The notes beneath the pieces are model-generated. The model was given only the letters and a program-made list of their open reading frames with translations. It was not told where the DNA came from and searched no databases. From Deltaproteobacteria bacterium (lineage in GTDB: Bacteria > Myxococcota_A > UBA9042 > DTJE01), in the NCBI GenBank assembly GCA_029555025.1, contig JAKPTZ010000082.1, forward strand, positions 1 to 59,285: DNA of 59,285 bases, given 5' to 3'. The translations under genes were made by a program, and so were the position numbers. Of this stretch, positions 16,839 to 28,800 are shown piece after piece. How positions within the stretch are numbered: position 1 is the stretch's first letter; each line of letters starts with the position of its first letter.

Positions 16839-18761
16839 CTAGAAATCCTCGAATTCCTCGAATTCCTTGTCGAAGTCCTTATCGAGCTTCTTGCGCTTGG
16901 AACTATCCTCGCCCTTCTTCTTCTTGATGTCCCTGTCGGCCTCGGCCTCGAGTCCGTCCATCTTTTCACGGGAAAGCGGTTCGGCCCTTGCCGGTGCGGG
17001 CGCGGGCGAACGCTCGGGGGCGGTTGCGGTCGGCGAAGGACTGGAAGGCGCCGTCGGGCGCTGGATCCCGCTGGATGCCGACCCGGGGGCGGGCTGGGCC
17101 TGGGCAGCCGGCTGGGCTGTGACCGTGCCTGGACGGGCCACGGGAATCGCGGACTTTGTCGGGCCGGTCCTGGCGCCACCCTGGCTGCCCGCTCCACCGC
17201 CCGCGACCGATGGCGCGACAATGTTCCCGCCCGAGGCCGTGGATGTCGCCGTTGGAACGGGAACGGCCGGAAGCTGGGCCCTGGGCGCCGGCCCGGCAGG
17301 GGTCGCCGCGGGGGCTGGGGCCGGCTGCGCCGGTGCGGCCGCGGGAACTTCGGCGGCAACTGCCGGCTGTGCGGCCGGGGCCGGAGCAACCGGAATCTGC
17401 GCCGCGGCAGGCTGCGGAGCCGGCGTCGGCGAAACGGCGACACCGGAAGAAGCGCCGGGCGCGACGGGTTCAACAACCGGAGCGGCCTGGACTGGCTCGA
17501 CGGGAGCCGCCGGCTGCGCGGCAACTGCCGTATCGGCAACGGTGGCGTCCGCAGCGGTCGCAATCGCCGGCGTTTCCTTGCCGGAAAGAAGGAAAAATGC
17601 GGCGGCGCCGGCGGCAACAAGAAGCACGGCCGCAACGGCGACAGCGATCTTCCAGCCGGCGATCCCCTGACCGCGCATCGGCTGGCGGTCTTCCTCGGGC
17701 AGAATCGCGCGCAGGCGGGCCGCAACATCCTCGACACGGGCCGGACGTTCCTCGGGAGTCTTCGCCATCAACTGCATGATCAGCGCATCGAACTCCTGGG
17801 GAACCTCAAGTTCCGGACACCTTTCGCGGATCGGCCGGGGCTTTTCAATGACATGGGCAATCAGCATGCCCTGATCGGTCTTGGCATCAAACGGCTTGCA
17901 ACCGCAAACCAGCCGATAAACCATGGCGCCAAGGCTGTAAAGGTCGGCCCTGGAATCGACCGGCTGACCCTTCGCCTGCTCGGGACTCATGAAAGATGGC
18001 GTTCCGATGACCCTTGGAACGGCGTCCATGGTAGTCAGATCCATGTTTTCGGACTGAGCCAGGCTGGCGATGCCGAAATCGACGACCTTCGCCATCAACT
18101 TCCCGCCACGCCCCTTCACCATCATGACGTTTCCGGGCTTCAGGTCGCGATGGACGATTCCCTTTTCATGGGCGCATTCCAGCGCGTCGCACACTTCCAG
18201 GACGATGCGGCCGACCGCGGCCCACGGCATGCGCCCGGTTGACGAATACTCCAGCCTGACGTGGTCTTCCAGATCGCGACCGCGCAGAAGTTCCATGACG
18301 ATGAATATTCGTCCCGCCGTGTCGCGATCGACGTCGTGAACGGTCACGACATGCATCGACTGTATCGACATCAGTGCGCGTGTTTCCTTCAGGAACTGCC
18401 GCACGGCCTTTTCATTGTCACGAAGATCGTCCTTGATGACCTTGATGGCGAGTTCGGTCTTTGCCAGCTTGTGGGTCGCCCGATAGACGTTTCCGAACCC
18501 ACCGCGACCGATGAGCTGGACAAGCACGTACTTGTTGTTCAGAACCGTTCCCGAAAGGTCGTCGCCCTGTCCGACCGGAACAAGGGCAACCCCGTCCTCG
18601 GTGCAGACGGAAAGGCCACCGGGAAACCGGCCGCCACAGATTGGGCAGAACAGATCCGAAAAAACCGTGGTCGCCGCTTCCTCACCACTTCCGTCCTGAA
18701 CAGGCCCGGAAACGCCAGCCCCCAGCCCCGCACGCCCGATTCCGTCATCGTTCTGACTCAT
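16839..18761 (-). CDS. membrane Ser/Thr protein kinase with zinc-ribbon and Pro/Ala-rich tail
   Basis: This 640-aa Hanks-type kinase begins with a zinc-ribbon-like segment (Cys39, Cys42, Cys53; FCPICGG...SVCTEDG). The kinase domain (about 78-355) has a Gly loop GRGGFGNV, Lys107, HRDLKPGN (204-211) and DFG (228-230). One transmembrane helix lies near 370-393. The region after it is very rich in Pro/Ala and ends in a strongly charged tail (KKKKGEDSSKRKKLDKDF, then EEFEDF). The layout is typical of deltaproteobacterial regulatory kinases with a cytoplasmic kinase and an exported tail. The ATG at 18761 is used; the TTG at 18779 upstream is less likely. Likely partners are FHA-domain proteins, one of which is encoded at 32 kb. 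Substrates cannot be read from the sequence. Confidence 0.9.
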   Translation of the reverse strand: MSQNDDGIGRAGLGAGVSGPVQDGSGEEAATTVFSDLFCPICGGRFPGGLSVCTEDGVALVPVGQGDDLSGTVLNNKYVLVQLIGRGGFGNVYRATHKLAKTELAIKVIKDDLRDNEKAVRQFLKETRALMSIQSMHVVTVHDVDRDTAGRIFIVMELLRGRDLEDHVRLEYSSTGRMPWAAVGRIVLEVCDALECAHEKGIVHRDLKPGNVMMVKGRGGKLMAKVVDFGIASLAQSENMDLTTMDAVPRVIGTPSFMSPEQAKGQPVDSRADLYSLGAMVYRLVCGCKPFDAKTDQGMLIAHVIEKPRPIRERCPELEVPQEFDALIMQLMAKTPEERPARVEDVAARLRAILPEEDRQPMRGQGIAGWKIAVAVAAVLLVAAGAAAFFLLSGKETPAIATAADATVADTAVAAQPAAPVEPVQAAPVVEPVAPGASSGVAVSPTPAPQPAAAQIPVAPAPAAQPAVAAEVPAAAPAQPAPAPAATPAGPAPRAQLPAVPVPTATSTASGGNIVAPSVAGGGAGSQGGARTGPTKSAIPVARPGTVTAQPAAQAQPAPGSASSGIQRPTAPSSPSPTATAPERSPAPAPARAEPLSREKMDGLEAEADRDIKKKKGEDSSKRKKLDKDFDKEFEEFEDF

Positions 18762-18980
18762 GAAACACCCTGACTTCAATTAAAAAACAACATCAGTCCC
18801 CGATTTGATGGACCGAACGGGACTGAACCATCGCTTACCCGCGGGATGATACCACCTTGTCAAACCGGAATAAAGACATCGTTGGCTGATCCAGGGGACG
18901 ACTTGTCGATCATCCTCCTGCCTTTATGGACAGTTTCGTGGAAATGCGCGGGCCATCTGGCCTGCATGCCGCCGATAGAC

Positions 18981-18986
18981 TATAAT
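18981..18986 (+). promoter_or_regulatory. consensus -10 box upstream of the 19-kb lipoprotein gene
   Basis: A perfect TATAAT ends 61 bases before the ATG at 19048. The -35 region 17 bases upstream is poor, so an activator or another factor may be needed. Confidence 0.4.
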
Positions 18987-19047
18987 ATCCGCGTCATTTT
19001 TCCTGCCTGGCGACTCACGCCGCCGATTGACAGGTTAAGGTAAGAAT

Positions 19048-20982
19048 ATGAAAAAGACCTTGATTCCGGTTCTGGCGGTTGCCGCTGCCTTACTGATGTC
19101 CGGGTGCTCACAGGAATACCTTCCGATGCTGGACGAGGGCGGGCAGTCGGACATCGTGGCCGACTACCAGGTTCCGGATGACGTCGTGAACTTCGATGAG
19201 GGAAGGGATCTGGCGACCGACGACGGTCAGCAGCACAGGTACCAGATCCTGCTCCAGGTCGATCCCGAGACCCCGGTTCAGGCCACTGTCGGAAACCAGA
19301 TCCAGGTTTCGGCGATCGTGGTCGATTACATTCAGGGACAGCCCGCCCCGGACGTGCTGGTTGACTTCCAGATTGTGACCGTTGTTGACGATGACGGCGT
19401 CGTGGTCCAGGGCGACGCGAACTTTGAAACGTACAGCAGGTACACCGACGCCAAAGGCCGCGTGTCGAACGACTTTTTTGTCGGGATGGTTCCGGAAGTC
19501 ACTTACACGCTGGGACTTTCGCTTCCCGACTATCCCGAATCGGAACCGGTCACCATGAAGGTGAAGGTTCTTGCGTACGCCTGCGGATGCCTTCGCGTCG
19601 ATTTTTCGTACGATGGCGTGATCGAGACGCCCCTGCGCGATATCGAGGTATTCGTCGTTCCTTCGACCTACCAGTGCGGAAAGCACATTTTTCCGCACAC
19701 GGTGCTCTCCGACGACCTGATCATCGCCCAGCGAAGCGCCCAGACGGTCAACTCGGTCGTCACCTTCGACTGCCTGCCTGCCGGCGCGACCTACACGGTC
19801 TTCGCAAGGGCCGGCAGCGGCGACCTGGTCTGCACCGCCGCCGGTGGATGCTCCAGGACGCTGGTCATGCAGCCGGAAACGTGCGACGAAATGACCCTGG
19901 AATTTTCGGAAGTAACATTCCAGGCCAGCGGCCGTTACAACGCGGTTGACCACTTCAACTTCGAACCGATGATCGAGATGTGCGCCGGCGGGGACACCAC
20001 GATTATCGGATGCATCACGGCCGGCACCGAGGACGTGGGCAAGACGGTATGCTGCGCGATCCAGGAACTGGTAAAGCTGTTCAACACCCCTGGCTCGACA
20101 ATCGTGCAGCTCGTTTTCGACGCGCTGAAACTCTGGATCGGAAGCGCCATTATCGATGCTGTCCAGACCGTGGTCGGCAAAGCTCTTGAATCCGTTCTCA
20201 ACGACCTGATTCTACAGTGGTCAAGAGACACACCGTGGCTGGCGGCGTTCCTGACCGCGGGAAAGGACATCACCCAGATCATCAGTAATCTGGAACTGGA
20301 GTCGGAGCTTGTCCTGCAGAAACTCGGCAGCGACTACACCGTTCAGGGAACCCATTTCTGGCACGCGATCAACCTGTACTGGAGGATGGGGTGCGCAGCG
20401 GAAGGCGACCCGGCCTTTGATCCCGAATGCGGCAAATACACGCTGGACATGAAGGATCTGACGGTGCTTCCCGACGACTTCCCGATGGAACTGCTTGAGG
20501 GCAGCTTCATCGCGGACGTCCTGAACTTCAACTGGATGTCGCTGCGGCAGCACGAAATCGCCTTGAGCTACGGAAAGCTGGTGCTGTGGGCGATAAACGG
20601 CATTTTCATCCCGCAGATTTCCGGCGACCAGGCACATTCAATCGACGACCTCGCCAGGCTCTGGCTGGATTGCAAGGGAATGGCAAACGGCCCGATCGGC
20701 GACGCCGCCGAGACGATACCTGGTGTTGACCGCGACGATGTCGAGGCCGTCTGCAACACGGTAATCACCTCACTCATCGACCCGGTTGACGACATGATTG
20801 GAAGGCTCTCTCTTTCCACGACTCTGACACTGACCGGCACCGGACGGATGCTGGACGGAAACTGTGACACGATCATCGACAGCATTGTCGATGGGACGTA
20901 TATCGGATTTGTCGAAAGCAATTCTCAGCAGGCCAGCGTGACCGGGGACTGGTCGGCGGTCAGGATTGTCGAGGACGAATAA
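19048..20982 (+). CDS. large lipoprotein with Ig-like N-terminal domain, function unknown
   Basis: This 644-aa lipoprotein has the signal LAVAAALLMSGC and an acidic linker. Residues of about 70-175 look like an invasin/Big-1-type Ig domain: TPVQATVGNQIQVSAIVVD, then ADFQ/TDAKGRVSNDF-like strands. A second beta-rich part carries paired cysteines (AYACGC, YQCGKH, CTAAGGC). The C-terminal half is mostly helical with further Cys residues and hydrophobic helices (IVQLVFDALKLWIGSAII). I do not recognise the whole. It is followed after 57 bases by pckA with no obvious terminator between them, so read-through is possible. Surface location is likely; function is unknown. Confidence 0.75.
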   Translation: MKKTLIPVLAVAAALLMSGCSQEYLPMLDEGGQSDIVADYQVPDDVVNFDEGRDLATDDGQQHRYQILLQVDPETPVQATVGNQIQVSAIVVDYIQGQPAPDVLVDFQIVTVVDDDGVVVQGDANFETYSRYTDAKGRVSNDFFVGMVPEVTYTLGLSLPDYPESEPVTMKVKVLAYACGCLRVDFSYDGVIETPLRDIEVFVVPSTYQCGKHIFPHTVLSDDLIIAQRSAQTVNSVVTFDCLPAGATYTVFARAGSGDLVCTAAGGCSRTLVMQPETCDEMTLEFSEVTFQASGRYNAVDHFNFEPMIEMCAGGDTTIIGCITAGTEDVGKTVCCAIQELVKLFNTPGSTIVQLVFDALKLWIGSAIIDAVQTVVGKALESVLNDLILQWSRDTPWLAAFLTAGKDITQIISNLELESELVLQKLGSDYTVQGTHFWHAINLYWRMGCAAEGDPAFDPECGKYTLDMKDLTVLPDDFPMELLEGSFIADVLNFNWMSLRQHEIALSYGKLVLWAINGIFIPQISGDQAHSIDDLARLWLDCKGMANGPIGDAAETIPGVDRDDVEAVCNTVITSLIDPVDDMIGRLSLSTTLTLTGTGRMLDGNCDTIIDSIVDGTYIGFVESNSQQASVTGDWSAVRIVEDE

Positions 20983-21039
20983 TCATCAATCTGCGAAGTC
21001 CTGGAACGGTTAGTCCCGGGATCTGATGGAGAAAGCAAA

Positions 21040-22698
21040 ATGCACGAAACTATTCGAAAGACTATTCTTCAGGATCTGGACGCGGCGGCGGATCGCGTGG
21101 CGGTCGATCTTCCACGCCCGGAGTTGATCCGGATGGCGGTCGAAAGAAAGGACTGCGTCGTTTCGGCCTGCGGGGCCCTTGCCACGTGGACACCGGAACT
21201 TTCGACCGGAAGGCGGCCGAAGGACACTGTCATGGTTCGTCGCCCGTGCAGCGAGGCGAGAATTGACTGGGACTCGCCGAACAACCTGCCCATCGACGAA
21301 ACCACGTTTGACATGATCTTCGAGGACGCCCGGAAATTCCTGGCCGATAAGGAACAGATCTTCGTGACCAACAGGGTGGTCGGGGCTTCCAGCGAATGGG
21401 CGATGCCCGTGATGACCATTTCCGACAGCGGGCTTGCCGCGGTATTCACCGACAACATGTTCCGCCCGGTTCCAGAGGACATTGGAACAAGCGTGTTCGC
21501 GGAACTTCCTTTCACGGTCATTGCCCTGCCGTACGACCAGCTTGATTCGGAAAGATACCTGGGACGGCTGAGGATCGATCCCGACACGAAGAAGACCGCC
21601 AACGTCGTAATCGCCATCGATTACGACAGGCGCATGGGAATCGTGATTGGTTCCGCGTACCTGGGTTCCATCAAGAAGATGGTTTTCACGGTCATGAATT
21701 ACTACCTGCCAGACTACGGCATCCTTCCGCTTCACTGCAGCGCCAACGAGGGGGCCGACGGCAGCAGCGCCCTGATGCTGGGACTTTCCGGAACCGGCAA
21801 GACCACGCTTTCGGCCGATCCGCTGCGCGCCCTGCTTGGAGACGATGAGCACGGATGGGGAAAGAACGGCGTGGCCAACATGGAAAACGGATGCTACGCC
21901 AAGCTGATTGACCTGAATCCGGCCAAGGAACCCGAAATCTTTTCCGCGGTCTTCCACGAGGACGATTACCAGAATCACGGTTCCATCATCGAAAACGCGA
22001 TGATGTACCCGTGCGGGGAGTTCGACCTGACCGACAGACGCCTTACCGAGAACTCCAGGGCCAGCTATCCGCTGACCTACCTTTCGAACATCAAGCCGTC
22101 GTCCTGCGCCGACCATCCGAAGACCATCCTGTTCCTGACGGCCGACGCCAACGGCGTGCTTCCGGCAATCGCAAGACTGAACCGGAACCAGGCGATGCTG
22201 TGGTTCCTGATGGGCTACACCAGCAAACTGGCCGGGACCGAAACCGGCGTCGTCAGCCCGAGTTCCACGTTCTCCAGGTTCTTCGGGGCACCCTTCATGC
22301 CGCGGACTCCTTCGACGTATGCGGACATGCTCGGAAAGATGATGCAGGAGCACGACACCGACGTCTTCCTGATCAATACCGGCTGGATTGGCGGCAGATA
22401 CGGGACGGTCAAGCGTGTCGATATCGACGTGACGCGTGCCATGGTTCGCGACGCCGTCGAGGGAAGGCTGCGCGACGTGAATTACCGGACCGATCCGCTG
22501 TTCAAATTCCAGGTGCCCCTGGCTTGCCCATCGACCAGCGCAACCGACGTTCTCAACCCGGAAAACATGTGGACCGACAAGGCGGAATTCAGGGCGGCGG
22601 CAGAAAAGCTCGCGGCCGAATTCAAGATCAATTTTGGCAAGGCCTTCGGCAACAAGGGCATAGCACCCGAAATCGTTGCAGAATGCCCCGGCATGTAG
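21040..22698 (+). CDS. pckA: phosphoenolpyruvate carboxykinase (ATP)
   Basis: This 552-aa cytoplasmic enzyme interconverts oxaloacetate plus ATP with phosphoenolpyruvate plus CO2 plus ADP, at the branch between the TCA cycle and gluconeogenesis. It belongs to the ATP-dependent class. It has the P-loop GLSGTGKTTLS (about residues 247-257), the kinase-2-like LLGDDEHGWG, ENGCYAKLIDL, and the adenine-binding FFGAPF...PSTYADML region; the fold ends in a conserved C-terminus. Length agrees with the family (about 530-540). A GGAGA Shine-Dalgarno lies 8 bases before the ATG. Confidence 0.95.
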   Translation: MHETIRKTILQDLDAAADRVAVDLPRPELIRMAVERKDCVVSACGALATWTPELSTGRRPKDTVMVRRPCSEARIDWDSPNNLPIDETTFDMIFEDARKFLADKEQIFVTNRVVGASSEWAMPVMTISDSGLAAVFTDNMFRPVPEDIGTSVFAELPFTVIALPYDQLDSERYLGRLRIDPDTKKTANVVIAIDYDRRMGIVIGSAYLGSIKKMVFTVMNYYLPDYGILPLHCSANEGADGSSALMLGLSGTGKTTLSADPLRALLGDDEHGWGKNGVANMENGCYAKLIDLNPAKEPEIFSAVFHEDDYQNHGSIIENAMMYPCGEFDLTDRRLTENSRASYPLTYLSNIKPSSCADHPKTILFLTADANGVLPAIARLNRNQAMLWFLMGYTSKLAGTETGVVSPSSTFSRFFGAPFMPRTPSTYADMLGKMMQEHDTDVFLINTGWIGGRYGTVKRVDIDVTRAMVRDAVEGRLRDVNYRTDPLFKFQVPLACPSTSATDVLNPENMWTDKAEFRAAAEKLAAEFKINFGKAFGNKGIAPEIVAECPGM

Positions 22699-22701
22699 TG
22701 G

Positions 22702-22722
22702 GCGGCTCCCTTCGGGTCCCGC
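22702..22722 (+). terminator. hairpin after pckA
   Basis: GCGG-CT-CCC-TTC-GGG-TC-CCGC forms an interrupted GC-rich hairpin starting 4 bases after the pckA stop. There is no U-tract, so termination would have to be weak or Rho-assisted. Confidence 0.3.
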
Positions 22723-22758
22723 ATGCGCGCGCGTTTCACTGAAAGCACCAAATCACTG

Positions 22759-22764
22759 TATAAT
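22759..22764 (+). promoter_or_regulatory. consensus -10 box upstream of the giant lipoprotein gene
   Basis: A perfect TATAAT lies 45 bases before the ATG at 22809. TTTCAC at 22734-22739 with a 19-base spacer is the best -35 candidate. Confidence 0.4.
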
Positions 22765-22808
22765 AACGTCCAGCGCCGATTCCAGGACTTTCCACTCCGG
22801 GGGCTCCC

Positions 22809-25800
22809 ATGTCTTACAAACACGTACTGGCCACTTCGCTTACGCTGGCACTCTTTTCGTGCGGCAACCCGAACCTTCCACCGTGGTTGCTTGATTCCGG
22901 CGGGGGCGAGGACACGGGACACGATGTCGTTCACCCTGGCGACTCCGGCGGCGATTCGGCCTCCGACGTGATTCGGGATGTCCCGGCCGACGAGTGGGAG
23001 GATGCATTCGACATCCTGGCCGCGGACGACGGCATCGAGAACGACCCTTCCCCGGAAACCGCGGCCGAGACGTGGCCGGACTCCGAATGGGACATCGAGT
23101 CGGCCGTCGATACGGAAGATGACGACGGCGCAATCCAGGAGGATTCAAGGGACACGACAACCACCGACGAAATCGAAGACATTCCCGAGGATATCCAGCC
23201 TGAAGTCCAGCACGAATGTGAACGCGATTTGGACTGCACGATCCCGGTCAACCTGGGCGTCTGCGAACGGATGAAATGCATCGATTTCACGTGCGTCCGT
23301 CAGAATCACGAAGACCTGAGCGACTGTAACGACGGCAACCTGTGCACGACCGCGGACAAGTGCCTCGGGGGCATCTGCACGGGCGCCACGATCACCTGCG
23401 ACGACGGAAACGTCTGCACGAACGATTACTGCGTGCCTTCAACCGGATGCGCGACTTCCGCAAGAAACAACGTCCCGTGCGACGACGGCGACCTCTGCAC
23501 CGATAACGACAGGTGTTCGGCAAAGGTCTGCCAGGGAACTTTGAAGTCCTGCACTACCCCCCCGGCAAAGGCTTGCAACACCGAAAATACGGCGGTGGTC
23601 ACATCATCGCTTCCCGGTCAGTGCGTGTCGGGCTCGTGCCAGTACGCCGTTACCACAACACCATGTCCAGGTGGCTGCCTGAACGGAAGCTGCGTGAACA
23701 CGGATCCGTGTGCCGGGAAGGTCTGCGACACACCGCCCAATCCCTGTTACCTGGCCGACGGACGCTGCGAAGGCGGCGACTGCGTCTATGACTTCGACAA
23801 CGGAAAGGCCTGCGACCTCGACTCCAGCGTCTGCACCCCGGACACCTGCCAGGACGGCAATTGCACCGCCGTACCCGCCATCGACTGCGACGACGGCGTC
23901 GATTGCACCGTCGATGCCTGCAATGCGGTCACCGGATGCTTTTACACCGCAAACGACTCGCTCTGTCCCGACGACGGCATCGTCTGCACCGTCGCCGCAT
24001 GCAACGCGACCACGGGATGTTTCCAGACAACCCACCCGGACCTGTGCCCGGACGACAACAACGTCTGCACCGCCCCCACCTGCAGCGCGACCACCGGTTG
24101 CGGCGTCGATAACCTGACCGGCGGAAACTGCGACGACAACGACGCATGCACTGAAAACGACAAGTGCGACACAGGAGTCTGCACCGGCACGCCCATTACC
24201 TGCGTCGTCCCCGACAGGGAATGCCGCGGCGACTCCACCGTCGTTTATTCGGACGGCGTCTGCAACGGCGGCGATTGCACCTTTACGGAAACGGTCACGC
24301 CGTGCGACTACGGATGCGTCCTTGGTTACTGCCTGGGCGACCCCTGTGCCGGGAAGGTCTGCGACACACCGCCCAATCCCTGTTACCTGGCCGACGGACA
24401 CTGCGAAGGCGGCGACTGCGTCTATGACTTCGACAACGGAAAGGCCTGCGACCTCGACTCCAGCGTCTGCACCCCGGACACATGCCTGAACGGCATGTGC
24501 AACGCCGTACCCGCCATCGACTGCGACGACGGCGTCGATTGCACCGTCGATGGCTGCGACCCGGATACGGGATGCTTCAACAACCCCGACCCCCGAACCT
24601 GCCCGGACGACGGAAACGCATGCACCGCCCCCATATGCGACGAAACCACGGGATGCGGAGTTCTTCCGCTGACCGGCGGAGCGTGCGACGACGAAAACGC
24701 ATGCACCGAAAACGACACCTGCACCAACGGCGTCTGCGGCGGCTCGGTTGTGGTCTGTCCACAGGACACGGAATGCTCGCACTTCTGGTGCGACACGACA
24801 CTCGGCTGCCAGGAGGACTGGCTCACCGCGTCATGCGACGACGGGGATCCCTGCACGGTCGGCGATGCCTGCATCATGGGGGTCTGCGGCGCCGGCGGGT
24901 TCATGAACTGCAACGACGGAAACCCGTGTACGACCGACTCCTGCGAAGACGGCATCTGCAAACACCCGAAGGTGGCAAACCTGACCCAGTGCGATGACGG
25001 CAATCCCTGCACCCAGGACGACTTCTGCTTCAACGGGTACTGCGTTGGCGCCACCGGCCTGAACTGCGACGACGAGGATCCCTGCACGACGGATTCGTGC
25101 GACCTTGAAACGTGGACCTGCATCTACGACGCGAACAACAACGCCTGCGATGACTCCAACAAATGCACCACAAACGACCAGTGTTCCAACAAGCAATGTT
25201 CCGGGACACCGATTTCCTGCGATGACAACAACCCGTGCACGACCGACTCGTGCAATCCGTCAACCGGCTGCGTGCACGTCAACAACGCCGCCGAATGCGA
25301 GGATGGAAACCTTTGCACGGACGGCGACGTCTGTTCTGGCGGGTCGTGCCAGCCCGGCGGATCAGTTGACTGCGACGACGACAACGTCTGCACGACCGAT
25401 TCGTGCCTGCCATCCACGGGCTGCAAGCACGACCATGCCCCGGGACCATGCGACGACGGAGACCTGTGTACCTATTCCGACCTCTGCATCAATAAAACAT
25501 GCGTCGGCACTCCCAGGACATGCGAAGACCCGCTGCCCTGCACCGACGCCGCATGCAACGGAACCGAAGAATGTTCGCTGACCATCCTGCCGGACTGGTG
25601 CGTGATTAACGGCCAGTGCGTGACCGCCTACACCACCCAGGCCGGAAATCCCTGCCGCGTCTGCGATCCGCTGGCAAGCCAGAATTCGTGGACCAACGCT
25701 GACGGCGCGACGTGTGACGACGGACAGGACTGCACAAAACTGGACACGTGTGCCGACGGAACCTGCGCCGGGCAGCCGTACGACTGCAACGACAACCTGC

Positions 25801-28800
25801 CCTGCACGCCTGATGCCTGCGACGGGGACGGAACCTGCACGAACGAGCCGCTTGCCGGCTGGTGCGTGATTTCCGACACATGCTTCGCCGACGGCGCCGT
25901 CAACCCCGATAACCAGTGCCAGGCCTGCCATTCGGGCATCAATCCCAGATCGTGGGGCAACGTAACCGGCCCATGCAGCGACGGCAACGAGTGCACGGTC
26001 GATGACTCCTGCGTTGACGGAGCCTGCCAGCAGGGACTGCCGCGGGACTGCGACGACGATAACGTCTGCACTCTTGACTCGTGCGAATCTGATCTTCCAG
26101 GGGGATGCGTTCACCAGGCAACCCCTGCGATCTGCGCCACCGCCAGGTGCGAAGGATTGGTGCTTTATCCCGCGATGATGTGCCAGGGCGAGTCCTGTCC
26201 GGAACAACAGCCCGTCAACTGTGACGACGACAACGAATGCACCGACGATCAATGCACCCTGCTGGGATGCGTCAACACGCCAAACACGGATCCGTGCGAC
26301 GACGGCAACCCATGCTCCAGGAACGACGCATGCAACAATTCTTCCTGCGGCGGGACGCCCTACTCCTGCCCGGTTTCGAACGAATGCATCCTGTCGAGCG
26401 TCTGCGACGGACTTGGTGAATGCACCGAAACCGCCCGGGATGCCGGGACCCCGTGCACGGACGACAACAACCCGTGTACCGCCGACGAATGCGACGGCCT
26501 GGGCGCCTGCGGTCACGACCCCGTTGAAGACGACACGCCCTGTGACGACTTCAACCTCTGCACGACCGGGGATAAATGCCTGGGCGGCGTATGTTCCGAT
26601 GGCAACGACGTGCAGTGCGAGCCTCTGGATCAGTGCCACGTCGCTGGCGAATGCGATCCGATGACAGGCGAGTGCAGCAACCCGCCGGCCGAAAACGGTA
26701 CGACGTGCGACGACGGGAATCCGTGCACGTTTGACGACCAGTGCCTTGAAGGTGCCTGCACCGGTGGAACACAGAACCCGTGCACGCCGCCCGACGACTG
26801 CCATGGCGCGGGAACTTGCGACCCGTTGACGGGAACCTGCACGTACCCGACCCTGGAAGACGGAACCACATGTAACGACGGAAATCTGTGCACCCAGCGC
26901 GACATATGCTCGAAGGGCGTGTGCAAGGGCCTGGATCCGATCACATGCACAGTCATCAGCCCATGCCATTACAGGGGAACCTGTGAACCCTCGACCGGCG
27001 TCTGCTCGACCCCGTTGCGTCCGGACGGCACGACCTGCGACGACAGCAACGCTTGCACGACCGGAACGTCATGCACTCAGGGGGTCTGCGGAGGCGGCAC
27101 CACAAAGACGTGCCCGGCCCAGAACAACTGCCACGAGGACGGCGTCTGCAACACCGAGACCGGCGTGTGTTCAGTGGTTCGCAAGGACGACGGCGCGCCC
27201 TGCACCGACTTCAACCAGTGCACAAGCGCCGACCAGTGCCTGAACGGATCTTGCGTGGGCCTGTCTTACACTTGCTATGACGGAAAATCGTGCACCACGG
27301 ATACCTGTAAGGGTGACGGGACGTGCAGCTTCCCGGTCAACGCCGGCTGGTGCCTGATCGATTCGTACTGCAGGCCGGAATTCCAGCAGAATCCGTCGAA
27401 CGTCTGCGAAATCTGTGACCCGGCGACGAATCAGTCGGCCTGGTCAGGAAACAGCGGGGCCCCGTGCAACGACTTCCGCCTGGACACGAAGAACGACGCC
27501 TGCGTCGACAACGTCTGTGTCGGAACGCCTTACGACTGCTCCGACGGACTGGAATGCACCGAAGACGTATGCGACGGAAACGGTGGGGCATCTCATTCAC
27601 TTCTGTCGGGGTACTGCCTGATCGATAACGCCTGCTATGCAAACAACCAGGTCAATCCGGCCGATCCCTGCCAACGCTGCTCGGTCGCCGGCAGCACGTC
27701 AGCCTGGTCGCCGGTAAGCAACGGGCTTCAGTGCGACGACTCGGAACAGTGCACCTACAACGACAAGTGCCAGGACGGCGTATGCTCCGGAACGGCCTAC
27801 TCCTGCGAGGACGGTCTTGAGTGCACGGACAATGTGTGCAACGGCAACGGCAACTGTGGTGGTTCCGTCCAGCCGGGCTGGTGCGTTATCTGGAACACCT
27901 GCGTGCCTTCCGAGACCGGAAATCCGATGAACTCCTGCCAGAAATGCGACCCGGCGGCGGCCGTCCTCGGCTGGTCTCCGGCAAACCAGGGACAGCCTTG
28001 CAACGACAACAACCCGGCGACGACCGATGACGTCTGCATCGATGGCAACTGCATCGGGCAGGGCGTTTCATGCGTTGACGGACTTGAATGCACCCAGGAC
28101 ATCCCCGGCGAAAACGGCTGCGAGAACCTTCTTTACCCGGGATGGTGCCTGATTGACAACACGTGCATCTTTGACGGAAACACCAACAACGAAAACAGGT
28201 GCCAGATCTGCAACGCCGCGATTGCCCAGTTCAACTGGTCGGCAAACGATGGTCAGGCTTGCAGCGACAACGACGCATGCACCAGCGACGACCATTGTTC
28301 GAACCAGGAATGTGTCGGCACAATGATGACCTGCAACGACGGAATTTCGTGTACGACCGACTCGTGCTCCGGTGGCGTCTGCGAGTTCCGGATTGACACG
28401 GGCTGGTGCCTTATCGACGGACAGTGCGTGGCCGAAGGCACCGTGAATCCTGTGGCGGAATGCGAGAAATGCGACCCGGATATCCTGAAGGTCAACTGGA
28501 GCAGCAACGAGGGCGTCCAGTGCGACGATTCAAACCCGTGTTCGCACAACGATGCCTGCCGGGCAAAGGTCTGCCGCGGCGTCGAATATGGATGCGACGA
28601 CGGCATCGCCTGCACCACCGACATCTGTGACGGAAGCGGCGGGTGCCAGCGGCCGGTCCTGGAAGGATGGTGCCTGATTGACGGCAACTGCATGACCGAA
28701 GGCACCACCAGCATGTTCAACAGTTGCCTCAAGTGTTCCCCGTCCGAATCAAGCCGCGACTGGTCGTTCAACGACGGGGCGGCGTGCGACGACAACGATT

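Noticed and set aside
23604-24782. Long open frame on the minus strand inside the giant lipoprotein gene, with Ala/Val-rich translation
   Set aside because: It is the antisense of a highly repetitive Cys/Asp-coding region. GC-rich third-position bias creates open antisense frames; there is no Shine-Dalgarno or domain support.
25362-26969. 535-codon minus-strand frame inside the same gene
   Set aside because: Again a mirror of the repeat code (Asp/Cys codons read as Val/Ala/Gly codons). The plus-strand protein has clear repeats, signal peptide and promoter, so this is a shadow.
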